Below are positions 15,065 to 24,301 of a DNA stretch of 64,000 bases, piece by piece. The notes beneath the pieces are model-generated. The model was not told the DNA's origin. It saw only the letters and a list, made by a program, of their open reading frames with translations, and searched no databases. The first letter of the stretch is position 1, and every line of letters starts with the position of its first letter. A program made the position numbers and the translations under genes. Origin of the DNA: Candidatus Enterococcus moelleringii (GTDB lineage Bacteria; Bacillota; Bacilli; Lactobacillales; Enterococcaceae); assembly GCF_017377575.1 (NCBI RefSeq), contig NZ_JAFREM010000013.1:1-64000 (forward strand), written 5' to 3'.

Positions 15065-16873
15065 ATGAAGAAGAAAAGTAAATGGATAAGCAGAGTAGCA
15101 GTTAGTTTAGGGTTGTTGACAATGTTAGGAGGCGTCGGACTAGGTGCGGGAACATCAGTATTAGCAGCACCGCCTACACAAAATATCACGCAAAACCCAG
15201 TGTCGGATACAACTTCAAAACGTTCGATCACCATTTGGAAGTATGAAATTAATAGTGCTTCAGAATTAGGTGGACGTGGTGATGGTGAATCTTTAGATCC
15301 AGCTCAAGCACCAGACTTACAAGGCAAAAAAGTGATGCAGGATGTTAACTTTGAAATTATACGAGTGATTCCTGCAGCAGGTAAAAAGCTGACTAATCCA
15401 TTGGTTCAAACAGTAGCCAACGGAGATTATACAATTGATTCTTCATTCACGAAACAGACAGGCAAAACAGCGGCAGACGGAAGTTTAACCTTTGATGTAG
15501 GAACAGGTAAAGCTGGCGACGGTATCTATCTGGTAACAGAAATTCCAGATGCTAATGGAGATTATACGTACTCTGATCCAAGTACTAATCCACTAGAAAC
15601 TGGATTAAAAATCAACAAACCAATGGATCCATTCTTTGTTTGGTTACCTCAAACAAAAAGAGATGACACAAGCAAATTGATTTATGACGTTCATGTGCAT
15701 CCTAAGAATATTGTAACTGATACTGAATTAGATAAGACTGTCGAAGGCGGTAAAGGATTCTCAATTAAAGCGGGAGAAAAATTCCAATGGGAAGCAACAA
15801 CTAAATTACCAAGCGGATTATACTTCAAAGCTGATAAACCAATGATCATTACTGGTATGGTGGATCCTGTCACTCATCTTCCAGCACCAGATAAAGTAGT
15901 TGCTGTTGGTGATGAAGTGTACGGAAGTTATTTCCGAGTTAATGATGATTTGAATACTGATTTACTTTTAGATGATGTAGAAGTAAGAGTACTTGGTAAA
16001 GATGGTATCACTTGGACTACATTAACTAATGGTACAGAGTACACAGCAGAGCTGAATGGGACTGTTGTTACAGCTGGTAATGCGGTAACTAACACAACTA
16101 AAGGGGATCCTAAAAAAGTAGTCATCAGCTTGACAGAGCCTGGTATGAAGAAACTAACTGAGGATGAAAATACTCACATTCAAGTTATCTACAAGGTACG
16201 TGTTGAACAAAACTTTAACGGTGTAATCACCAATAAATACGATGTTGCTTACCTGATTCCTGGTCAAGAACCAGTAACAGAAAATAGTGATGAGCCAGAA
16301 TACTACGATGGCGGATTCAAAATTAAAAAGTTAGCTGAAGACAAAACAACTGAACTAGCTGGAGCAGAATTCTACATTGCTGAAACTGAAGCTGATGCAC
16401 GGGCTAAAAAATTCTTGGCTTCTGATGGCAAAGCTTATACTTTAAACGACGATGGAACTAGTACACCAGTATTACCGGCAGGTGTAACTTACTTGACTAG
16501 CACGACAAATGCTACTGGTGACGCACAGTTTGATGGTTTGCAACTAAACTGGTTTACCGATAGCAACAACAATGGTAAACAAGAACCAAGTATCCCGAGT
16601 GAAGCAACATGGCCAAGAGCAGACATCGAAAAAGACTACTGGATCGTGGAAACAAAATCTCCAACTGGTTACGAATTAATCAAAGAGCCAGTAAAAGTTA
16701 CTGTTAAATTAGATACTCATACTAGCTTGACTGTAGAAGTAGAAAATAAAGCAAAAACAGACCTACCATTCACTGGGGGAACTGGAACAATGTTGTTAGT
16801 GTCAATCGCGTTAGGTGCAATTACTATCGGTACAGTGGCGATCGCAATCGATAAAAAACGCCGCGCAGCATAA
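15065..16873 (+). CDS. major pilin, LPXTG-anchored, Cna-B/SpaA type
   Basis: This 602-aa protein has a signal peptide ending VLAAP and an N-terminal pilin domain (ITIWKYEI). A pilin-motif-like VHVHPKN near residue 220 carries the Lys expected to join pilin subunits. Middle and C-terminal Cna-B domains follow, with an E-box (YWIVETKSPTGYEL near 540), the sorting signal LPFTG, a membrane helix and a KKRRAA tail. Class C sortase polymerises such pilins through the motif Lys. It is first in the pilus operon behind switch 2. The SD AAGGAGC precedes the ATG. Confidence 0.9.
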   Translation: MKKKSKWISRVAVSLGLLTMLGGVGLGAGTSVLAAPPTQNITQNPVSDTTSKRSITIWKYEINSASELGGRGDGESLDPAQAPDLQGKKVMQDVNFEIIRVIPAAGKKLTNPLVQTVANGDYTIDSSFTKQTGKTAADGSLTFDVGTGKAGDGIYLVTEIPDANGDYTYSDPSTNPLETGLKINKPMDPFFVWLPQTKRDDTSKLIYDVHVHPKNIVTDTELDKTVEGGKGFSIKAGEKFQWEATTKLPSGLYFKADKPMIITGMVDPVTHLPAPDKVVAVGDEVYGSYFRVNDDLNTDLLLDDVEVRVLGKDGITWTTLTNGTEYTAELNGTVVTAGNAVTNTTKGDPKKVVISLTEPGMKKLTEDENTHIQVIYKVRVEQNFNGVITNKYDVAYLIPGQEPVTENSDEPEYYDGGFKIKKLAEDKTTELAGAEFYIAETEADARAKKFLASDGKAYTLNDDGTSTPVLPAGVTYLTSTTNATGDAQFDGLQLNWFTDSNNNGKQEPSIPSEATWPRADIEKDYWIVETKSPTGYELIKEPVKVTVKLDTHTSLTVEVENKAKTDLPFTGGTGTMLLVSIALGAITIGTVAIAIDKKRRAA

Positions 16874-16900
16874 AATGGAGGTAGAAAGGAAGGGCAGACG

Positions 16901-19900
16901 ATGCGCAGAAAAATCAAATTAAAGCAAATAGTCGCCATCCTACTTCCTATCGTATTCATACTAGGTATTGTTCACGCAATATCTAGTATGGATTCATTAC
17001 GAGCGGATGATACTTCATCACAGCTGACGGTTCGTCAAGGTGACGAGGACGTCACTGGTAAGGATGTTAGTATTCTAGAGCCTTCAGTCCTACTAGAATT
17101 GACAGCTAAAGAGAATCAGTTATTTCGGTTAGTTGAAAGCAACAATGTCGGCCTTTCGTCATCCAATGAAGAGGAAAACAATCTTCCTGTTCGAGAGGTC
17201 TTGTCTTCACAGTTTGATTTGGAACAGGAAAAGGCAGCTTTGGAAGAGAAAGCTGACAAAAAAACCGAACCCAAAAGTGAGCTTATTATAGTAAGAAACT
17301 TTGAAACTGGAGAAGCAACAACTTATTTGAAATTGCTGAAAGATGATGCGAAAAAGGTTTATATTACTAGAGAAACTGAGGAGAATACCGAAGTAACTTT
17401 AGAAAATGTAGTGCTGGAAACGAAGCAGAAGGTAATGACTTTTACTTTACCTGAAGTACAAGAACCTGAACCAGAGCCGGAGCAAACGGAACCAGAACAA
17501 ACTGAAGAAGAACCAGAAGTTGAGGCGCCAGAAGAAGTTGAAGAACCCCAGGCACCAGAAATAACTGGTGAAGAATCAATTGAAGAACTGGTGGAAAGAG
17601 AATATTCAGAGGCAGAATCCTTCAAGCCGATTGCTCTACCATTTGAAGAAGGTCAAAAGAAAAAGCAAAGCAGGGCATCGTCTCCAATTAATGTTACGGG
17701 AGCAAGGATGCAAGTTCGAACAGGAACGGCTAGTTTTGATGCTAACAGTAATCCAGGGAACGATGCTGACGCAACCAATGAATGGGTTCGTACCTTTGAT
17801 TCTAATATTTATCTATTAACATTCTCTCTAGAAGGCAGTGATCCAGGTGTAACCTATAAAGATATTAAATATCGTATAGACATGGATTTGCCCAACGCTT
17901 ATGGTTTTGACAGCTCGAATAAAACTAGGAACAACTTTGGTATTATCGCTGAAAACAGTGGGAATTTGAGGACTGAACCAGATGGAACAAAAACAGAGAA
18001 CGGTTATGTAGAATCGTCCATCAATTCGAACGGACAGATACTATTGCCGATTTTTGTGAATGTTTTTGGCGCACAGCATAATACGTTGATTCAGCCTAAA
18101 ATGAAAATTACGATTATTAGCGCGTTAAACGAAAACACAGGCAGCGTCGAAACGATTAATCAAGTTTATGATGAGAATAACTTATCAGCGTTAAAAGTTC
18201 CGGACGCAAGAGTGTCAGCAAAAGCCAATATTAATACCTCGCTAGTAAAGGGGCAGCAAAAACCTTTCGGATCAACAATTTCTGGAGGTGGCTGGAATGC
18301 CAGCACTCGAAACAATTGGCAAGTTGCGGGACTCGGTGTAGGAATTAAGCTGAAAGAACTTTCTGGAAGAGCTGCAGGAGATTTTAGAGGTTCAACTTTT
18401 CCAGTAGGAGATATTCAATTCACCTTAGGAACAACAAAAACTACTTACCAAATAGGAAATGGGACACCTTCTAATGTAACTATAGGTAATAATTCAACAA
18501 GTACAACCCAAGCTTATCCTGTCAAAATCATAGCAGGTACTTGGGGATCATTGGATTCTACTGCTAGTAATTGGGACTGGTATAGTCATAAATCGGGGAC
18601 TCGCACGTTAAATATTGATAGTGCTATTTTGTCTAAGGGAATCCCTTATGGTAAAGGTATACAAATTCATTCCAGTGAACCTACGACAAATGATTTGTCT
18701 AAAATCGGTGTTTACGATACAGGAACAGTTACGGTACCGACAGATACGATAGTGAAGGTATCTGATTATGAGCCTGTTTGGAATCCTTATACTTATTCCA
18801 TGGCGAGTGCTGATGTAGGAAAAAACAACAAATATTTTGCTTCCACATCACTACTTGTCGAATGGAGTAACTTGTATTTTGCTAATCGTCCTGAAACTGC
18901 TAAGACTTATGAGGCTACGATTGAAATAACTAATATTAAATATGAAAATCAATCTCACGCAGGCGAGGGTAAGACTACTTTATCAATATCTGCTGATCCA
19001 GGAACAATATCTCAGCATGTTTTGTGGACATACCCTTATAACCCAGTTACTAAACAACAAGGAAACTCATTGGGAAGTGTAAATAGTCAATGGGATGGAC
19101 GCGGTGATGCCAAGGTAGCAAAAGGGTATGAATTCACAGCTTCAGTTCGATATTCGGATATGAATAGAATGTTGACATCAAAAGTTGTTGCCTATGGAAG
19201 ATGGAATGCTAACTCGATAGCTTATGATTCCACTAGAAACATGGAAGTCGTAAGTGATTACCCTGACCTATACACATTTTATTATGGTGTGAAGAAATCC
19301 GGTACAGTTCCACAAAATACTTATTTAACAGAAACTGCAATTGAGGGTCAGTATACTTGGTACTCTGATGTTAATACAGCATTAGCAGGAGGCAAGATAA
19401 TATCTGCTGTGAAGGCCGTAGGTGGACGGTATGCTGGAAACTTTGGATTACAAGTGCCTGTTAAAGCGATAGGTCCTATCAATGATTATAGAGATAGTTC
19501 GGGTAATCCCAATATTATTTTGATGAATACCTTCACTTATGGTCTTAACGGTCAAGTTAGATATGCAAGACCTAACGTTGGTAATTATTATGCTCCAAGT
19601 GTTTTTAACACAAGCGGAGTAAAAACAGGTGGTCACTACGCCAGAAATGCTGCGGGTCAAGATATTGGACAAGCAGGATATCAAGCTAGTCATGGGGATA
19701 CTTTGTGGATCAATGGTGTCGGTATCACTACGACAACAGAACCCGGGAAATCGATTTACAAAACTGACGAATCTGTCAGCTGGAAGGTTTCGGGAAATGT
19801 AACGGGCGGAAATGCCAATCACACGGTTAGATTGACAACGACTATCCCTAAAGGACTGGAGTATACTACTGGCACAGCTAAAGATGGCAAAGGGAATTCG

Positions 19901-21679
19901 ATCTCACCTCAAAGTACTAAGAAAAATGCGGACGGTTCAACAACAATCGTCTGGTTGATTGATAATATCAATCCTTCAAAGGGTGACATTCCTGAGGTTA
20001 ACTTTGATACAGCATCTGTTATGAAGGATTTAACCTTTAATGACTCAGCAGTTTCAGAAGTAACTGTTCATACAGAAGGTGAGATTTGGATCAAAGGAAG
20101 TCCTAATGAAAAAGATACGTCTAAAATTCAGGTGAGAGAATCAACTGGTAAGGTACAGCTTTATCAGATGCAAAAAATTTCTCTAACCAAAGAAGCAGTA
20201 CCTGAACTGATTGAAGTTGGAAAGAATGATCCGGCGAATACGTCCTTGTCCACCGACATCAAATATAAGATCAAAATAAGAAATGATAGCTCCGACAAGA
20301 TAGTCAATGCAAAAATTTTGGACGCACTACCATATAATGGAGATTCTTTCGGCACATCTTTCAATGGATCTTATACGGTCGCAGGTATAAAAATTACTAA
20401 AGGGACGGGAACCATAAACTACACTGACGCTACTTTGACTAACATTGAAAATACGAATCCAAATTCAATCCCAACCTCAAGCCCGTTATGGCCTGTTTAT
20501 ACGCAAGGGTCTGGCTCCACTGCTATAAAAAATGCCAAAGCATTCTTAATAACAGCAAGGGAATTGGCGGTAGGGGATGAATTGGAGTTTGAGATTACTA
20601 TTTCACCTACTGGTCAAAAGGCGGGGGATGTTTATCGAAATCGTGCGAGCTTTAATAGCACGCTATATCTGCCGGTTAACAGTAACATCGTCGAAACCAA
20701 AGTCTACGGTCGTGACCTAACAGGCTATGTTTGGTATGACGACGACTACGATGGTTTAATCGGTAATAAGAAAGACGGCACGCCAGAAGATCCAGCGTCT
20801 AATATTGAAGTTAAGCTTTACCGTACTAGTAAAGAAAAGCCTAGCTATAAAGACCAGGTAGTCAAAGAGAGTTTGACTGGGGAGAAGTTCATTGATGGCA
20901 GTGGAAATTCGTTAGTCAAAACAGGACCTGATGGGAAATACAAATTTGAGAATTTACCAGAAGGCGAGTACAGTGTTGAATTCAGTCTCTACGATTTGGT
21001 TATTATTCGCAAAGTCATGATCGTGACCAAGCAATTGGTCGGATCAGATGCAACGAAGAACTCGAAGGCCGATCCAGATCTCTTCATTACCCCTTGGTAC
21101 GATCAGCCGAAATTAACTGATTTGCCAGCTGCTTGTAAGCCAGGTCAATCTGTTAGTCATGTGACTGATGTCAATGCCGGGTTGGTTCGAGTCTCGAAGA
21201 TACGCCTCTTCAAATATGTAGAAGGCAGTGCAGTTGATCAAAATAATGATGGTCAGTTAAGTGAACAAGAGATCGAAAATACAGCAACGCCATTGCGCAA
21301 TGCAGAATTCGATATCTACAAAGGCAACAGCACAGACCCAGCAGATAAAATCGGTTCGGCAAAAACAGATGGGACTGGTTGGCTGGAATTCACCCAAGGC
21401 TTTGCGCCAGGCGATTACACAATTGTCGAAACCAAGGCACCACCGGGATATGAATTGATTAAGGAACCAATCAAAGTGACGGTTCCGCAATACAATTACA
21501 TTCTCAAAGTCTACGTGTCTGACACAGGTGAAACTTTGCTGCCATTTACTGGTAGTAATGAACCGATGCAAATTGTCTTAATCGTTTCAGGTAGTCTGAT
21601 GCTCTTAGGAATGATCGGTGTGATTCATCATTTTCATCCGATCAAACTACGCAAAGTACGGAAAGGGAGAGTAAGATGA
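16901..21679 (+). CDS. giant LPXTG pilus-tip adhesin
   Basis: This 1592-aa secreted protein has a signal anchor at 1-36 and a Glu/Pro-rich stalk (about 185-235). A large unrecognised adhesive beta region (about 265-950) and two DUF11-like domains (about 950-1300) follow. Next come an SdrD-type B domain (GYVWYDDDYDGLIGNKKDG near 1275) and a SpaA domain with a Ca-binding-like insert (DQNNDGQLSEQEI near 1450) and E-box (YTIVETKAPPGYEL). The sorting signal is LPFTG, with a basic tail. Size and domain order fit the tip adhesin of a three-pilin fibre. The stop overlaps the next gene (ATGA). Confidence 0.88.
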   Translation: MRRKIKLKQIVAILLPIVFILGIVHAISSMDSLRADDTSSQLTVRQGDEDVTGKDVSILEPSVLLELTAKENQLFRLVESNNVGLSSSNEEENNLPVREVLSSQFDLEQEKAALEEKADKKTEPKSELIIVRNFETGEATTYLKLLKDDAKKVYITRETEENTEVTLENVVLETKQKVMTFTLPEVQEPEPEPEQTEPEQTEEEPEVEAPEEVEEPQAPEITGEESIEELVEREYSEAESFKPIALPFEEGQKKKQSRASSPINVTGARMQVRTGTASFDANSNPGNDADATNEWVRTFDSNIYLLTFSLEGSDPGVTYKDIKYRIDMDLPNAYGFDSSNKTRNNFGIIAENSGNLRTEPDGTKTENGYVESSINSNGQILLPIFVNVFGAQHNTLIQPKMKITIISALNENTGSVETINQVYDENNLSALKVPDARVSAKANINTSLVKGQQKPFGSTISGGGWNASTRNNWQVAGLGVGIKLKELSGRAAGDFRGSTFPVGDIQFTLGTTKTTYQIGNGTPSNVTIGNNSTSTTQAYPVKIIAGTWGSLDSTASNWDWYSHKSGTRTLNIDSAILSKGIPYGKGIQIHSSEPTTNDLSKIGVYDTGTVTVPTDTIVKVSDYEPVWNPYTYSMASADVGKNNKYFASTSLLVEWSNLYFANRPETAKTYEATIEITNIKYENQSHAGEGKTTLSISADPGTISQHVLWTYPYNPVTKQQGNSLGSVNSQWDGRGDAKVAKGYEFTASVRYSDMNRMLTSKVVAYGRWNANSIAYDSTRNMEVVSDYPDLYTFYYGVKKSGTVPQNTYLTETAIEGQYTWYSDVNTALAGGKIISAVKAVGGRYAGNFGLQVPVKAIGPINDYRDSSGNPNIILMNTFTYGLNGQVRYARPNVGNYYAPSVFNTSGVKTGGHYARNAAGQDIGQAGYQASHGDTLWINGVGITTTTEPGKSIYKTDESVSWKVSGNVTGGNANHTVRLTTTIPKGLEYTTGTAKDGKGNSISPQSTKKNADGSTTIVWLIDNINPSKGDIPEVNFDTASVMKDLTFNDSAVSEVTVHTEGEIWIKGSPNEKDTSKIQVRESTGKVQLYQMQKISLTKEAVPELIEVGKNDPANTSLSTDIKYKIKIRNDSSDKIVNAKILDALPYNGDSFGTSFNGSYTVAGIKITKGTGTINYTDATLTNIENTNPNSIPTSSPLWPVYTQGSGSTAIKNAKAFLITARELAVGDELEFEITISPTGQKAGDVYRNRASFNSTLYLPVNSNIVETKVYGRDLTGYVWYDDDYDGLIGNKKDGTPEDPASNIEVKLYRTSKEKPSYKDQVVKESLTGEKFIDGSGNSLVKTGPDGKYKFENLPEGEYSVEFSLYDLVIIRKVMIVTKQLVGSDATKNSKADPDLFITPWYDQPKLTDLPAACKPGQSVSHVTDVNAGLVRVSKIRLFKYVEGSAVDQNNDGQLSEQEIENTATPLRNAEFDIYKGNSTDPADKIGSAKTDGTGWLEFTQGFAPGDYTIVETKAPPGYELIKEPIKVTVPQYNYILKVYVSDTGETLLPFTGSNEPMQIVLIVSGSLMLLGMIGVIHHFHPIKLRKVRKGRVR

Positions 21680-22374
21680 AAAAACTAAGTCGTATATTGC
21701 TGTCACTTATTCTTTTTCTTCCGTGCTTGCTGCAGAGTACAACTGCTTACGGTGAAGACACGCAACCTGTTGATTCTGGCTACACCATCAATATTCAAAA
21801 GTACAAAATTGATGAGCAGGAGATAAATGCATTGCCTCTTGACGGAATCAAAGTGGATCAAGTGACGGACGAAAACGGGAATGCTCTGGAGCCAATGGCA
21901 GGCATTTCTTACCAGATTACCCGGGTAACGCCGATTCAAGGCGGCAGTGGTTTTGAAGCAATGAAGGGTGAGGGAGCTTTTTCCACCACCGTAACCACTA
22001 CTGCTAGTGGATTGGCCAGTGTCGGGGGTCTGGCACAAGGGATGTATGAGATTTCTGAAATGGCCCATGATCAGCTGAAGGAAGTCATGAAGCCGGTTGT
22101 TGTGGAATTACCCTTCCCGCAACGAGAAGGTGAACCATTAAATGAAGTCTACATTTATCCGAAATCCAGTGCGGTTAGTCTGACGCCAAAATTACCAAAC
22201 ACTAGCGGAGATACGCCCAATAATCCGAATAGCCCGAATGAGCCAAACAAACGGTTGCCTCAAACGAGTGGAAATATTGGGACGTATCAAACCTTGCTCT
22301 GGATTCTGGCGATGATTGTTGTGATGGGCCTAATCGGCATGTTTAACATCCATCGAAAGAAGGATATTTTCTAG
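21676..22374 (+). CDS. minor (basal) pilin with LPQTS-type sorting signal
   Basis: This 232-aa protein has a signal peptide ending AYG, one Cna-B-like domain with an E-box-like YEISEM (near 130) and a pilin-motif-like VYIYPKS (near 160). An Asn/Pro-rich linker, sorting motif LPQTSG, membrane helix and HRKKD tail follow. A second, internal LPNTSG lies just upstream. The ATG overlaps the adhesin stop, so translation is coupled. Small pilins with a variant sorting motif usually join the finished pilus to the wall. Confidence 0.85.
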   Translation: MKKLSRILLSLILFLPCLLQSTTAYGEDTQPVDSGYTINIQKYKIDEQEINALPLDGIKVDQVTDENGNALEPMAGISYQITRVTPIQGGSGFEAMKGEGAFSTTVTTTASGLASVGGLAQGMYEISEMAHDQLKEVMKPVVVELPFPQREGEPLNEVYIYPKSSAVSLTPKLPNTSGDTPNNPNSPNEPNKRLPQTSGNIGTYQTLLWILAMIVVMGLIGMFNIHRKKDIF

Positions 22375-22400
22375 CGCTTTAGAGGAAGTAAAGATGCGTT

Positions 22401-22448
22401 AAACAAGGAATCTTGGATGCTTATTGGAGTATCCTTGATTCTTTGTTT
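22401..22448 (+). other. long stem-loop between pilin and sortase genes
   Basis: 18-nt arms (22401-22418 and 22431-22448) pair at 15 positions around a 12-nt loop, with no T run. It may stabilise the upstream pilin mRNA or reduce read-through into the processing genes. Confidence 0.55.
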
Positions 22449-22497
22449 ATAAAGATAACGGGAATTACCGTAGCTGCGAATGAAAGAAGGAACGATT

Positions 22498-24252
22498 GTG
22501 AGGAAAAAGAAACGAAATAAAAAAGGGCAATCCCTTCTTAGAAGATTTGCGCTTCTCATGATCCTGGGCGGCGTCTTGACCCTGCTGTATCCAATCGCGG
22601 GGAATTATTTGGCGAACCGTGAGCGGAGTAAAGCAGTAACTGAGTACGACGATACGATGAAGAAAATGTCTGAGGAAGACAAGCAGAAACAGCTAGAATT
22701 AGCACAAGCCTACAATGAATACATATTCAAGCAGCAGGAAGGCGATCTCAGCGGAGAAAAAATTCTCTACGAAAGCATCATGGAACAAGGCACCGTGATG
22801 GGAACGATCGATATTCCAGCGATTGATATTGAACAAATGCCCTTTTACCATGGGACCTCCTTTCGAACCTTGGACAAAGGCTTGGGTCATTTCGAGCCAA
22901 CCTCGATTCCGATTGGCGGGAACAATACGCGGGCGGTAATCACCGGGCACAGCGGGGTCCAAAACCAAGTGCTCTTTACCGACATTCGTAATTTAGAAGA
23001 GGGGGATTTGTTTTTCATCAATATCTTAGGCAAACGCCTGGCCTATGAAATTGATGAGTTTGAAGAAATACTACCCACCGATGCCGAAAAGGTCAAAATT
23101 CAGCCGGGAAAAGATAAGGTCACGCTGTTGACCTGCACGCCACCGGGGATTAATACCTTCCGATTGTTAGTAACCGGCCATCGGGTGGATTACAACGAAG
23201 CGACGCAACGAGCCGTTAAAAAACGGAATTTGTGGAGCTACCAAAACATTGTCTTGCTTACGCTAGGCATCAATGTCGCGATTTTCTTACTGTTGATGGC
23301 GATCTATCAGTACAATATCCGGCGCTTCCGATCAGATGATCCGCTAGTTGTTCGTAAAGCGCGGAAACGATTAAGGCGATTGTTCCTAGTGACCAAGACC
23401 TTGTTCATCATTTTGTTCATCAGTATGGTGGCGGTCATGTGTACCGCGATCTATGGTTATCTGCACATGGAGCAGGAGCCGGCTTCGGCCAGTGTTAATA
23501 TCGGACCGCAGGAAGAATTAAGCGGCTTTAATTTAGATAAAATTTCCAATGCTAATTATGAAGAGAAACAAATTGCCAGTGTCAAAATTGCCGATTATGC
23601 CCGCGCCAAGTCAGCGATTCAAACCACGACGAATAATTGGGGCATCGGCAAAATCGTGATTCCCAATGCGCAGATTGATTTGCCGATCCTGGCGGGCCTA
23701 GCCAATGAAAATTTACTCAGTGGTGCGGCCACCTATCGGCTGGACCAGCAGCTGGGCCGAGGCAACTACGTGTTATTGGCCCACAATATTTTCGATAAGG
23801 ATGTGCTGCTGCATCGCATCCAAAACTTGAAGAATGGGGATCTGATGTACACCACCGATTTCAAGGATATCTATGTTTATGAGGTTAACTTGAACAAAGT
23901 TATTGAGGAGACTGAAGTGTCGTATGTCGAGAAAAATCCTGAGAGCGGCAAGGCACTGTTAACCTTGCTGCGCTGTGAAGGGGATATCGGGACGATTTAT
24001 CGACGGTTGGTTCAAGGAAGTCTCAAAAGTATTGTGCCGTTACGGGGTGCGGATCAGAATTTGATGGATCAAATGAACTTGAAGCGCAATAAGGGCAAGA
24101 TCAACGGCGATATCTTGAAGGCCGATCCGATTAGTACCCCGGAACATATCAGTATGACCTTGGCGGCGAAAATTATCAGCGATCCCTTGCAGACGATTGT
24201 TCCATTGTTTTTATTGTTCTTATTACCAATTCTATTTTTTAGTTTGATTTGA
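22498..24252 (+). CDS. fused double sortase (class C plus a second sortase domain)
   Basis: This 584-aa protein contains two complete sortase domains. Domain 1 (about 80-245) is class C: His151 in VITGHSG, Cys213 in TLLTCTPPG and Arg in FRLLVTGHR. Two membrane helices (about 255-275 and 300-320) and a linker follow. Domain 2 (about 375-520) has His429 in LLAHNIF, Cys493 in TLLRCEG and Arg502/Arg503, and looks class A-like. A final membrane helix ends the protein. Pilus loci normally encode sortases as separate 200-300 aa proteins. Start GTG 22498 is chosen for the AAGAAGGA SD. It probably both polymerises pilins and anchors the fibre or the tip. Confidence 0.88.
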   Translation: MRKKKRNKKGQSLLRRFALLMILGGVLTLLYPIAGNYLANRERSKAVTEYDDTMKKMSEEDKQKQLELAQAYNEYIFKQQEGDLSGEKILYESIMEQGTVMGTIDIPAIDIEQMPFYHGTSFRTLDKGLGHFEPTSIPIGGNNTRAVITGHSGVQNQVLFTDIRNLEEGDLFFINILGKRLAYEIDEFEEILPTDAEKVKIQPGKDKVTLLTCTPPGINTFRLLVTGHRVDYNEATQRAVKKRNLWSYQNIVLLTLGINVAIFLLLMAIYQYNIRRFRSDDPLVVRKARKRLRRLFLVTKTLFIILFISMVAVMCTAIYGYLHMEQEPASASVNIGPQEELSGFNLDKISNANYEEKQIASVKIADYARAKSAIQTTTNNWGIGKIVIPNAQIDLPILAGLANENLLSGAATYRLDQQLGRGNYVLLAHNIFDKDVLLHRIQNLKNGDLMYTTDFKDIYVYEVNLNKVIEETEVSYVEKNPESGKALLTLLRCEGDIGTIYRRLVQGSLKSIVPLRGADQNLMDQMNLKRNKGKINGDILKADPISTPEHISMTLAAKIISDPLQTIVPLFLLFLLPILFFSLI

Positions 24253-24301
24253 TTTAGCGGGAAAAAATGAAGTCACAAGTATGAGTAAGGAGAAAAGTCG
24301 A

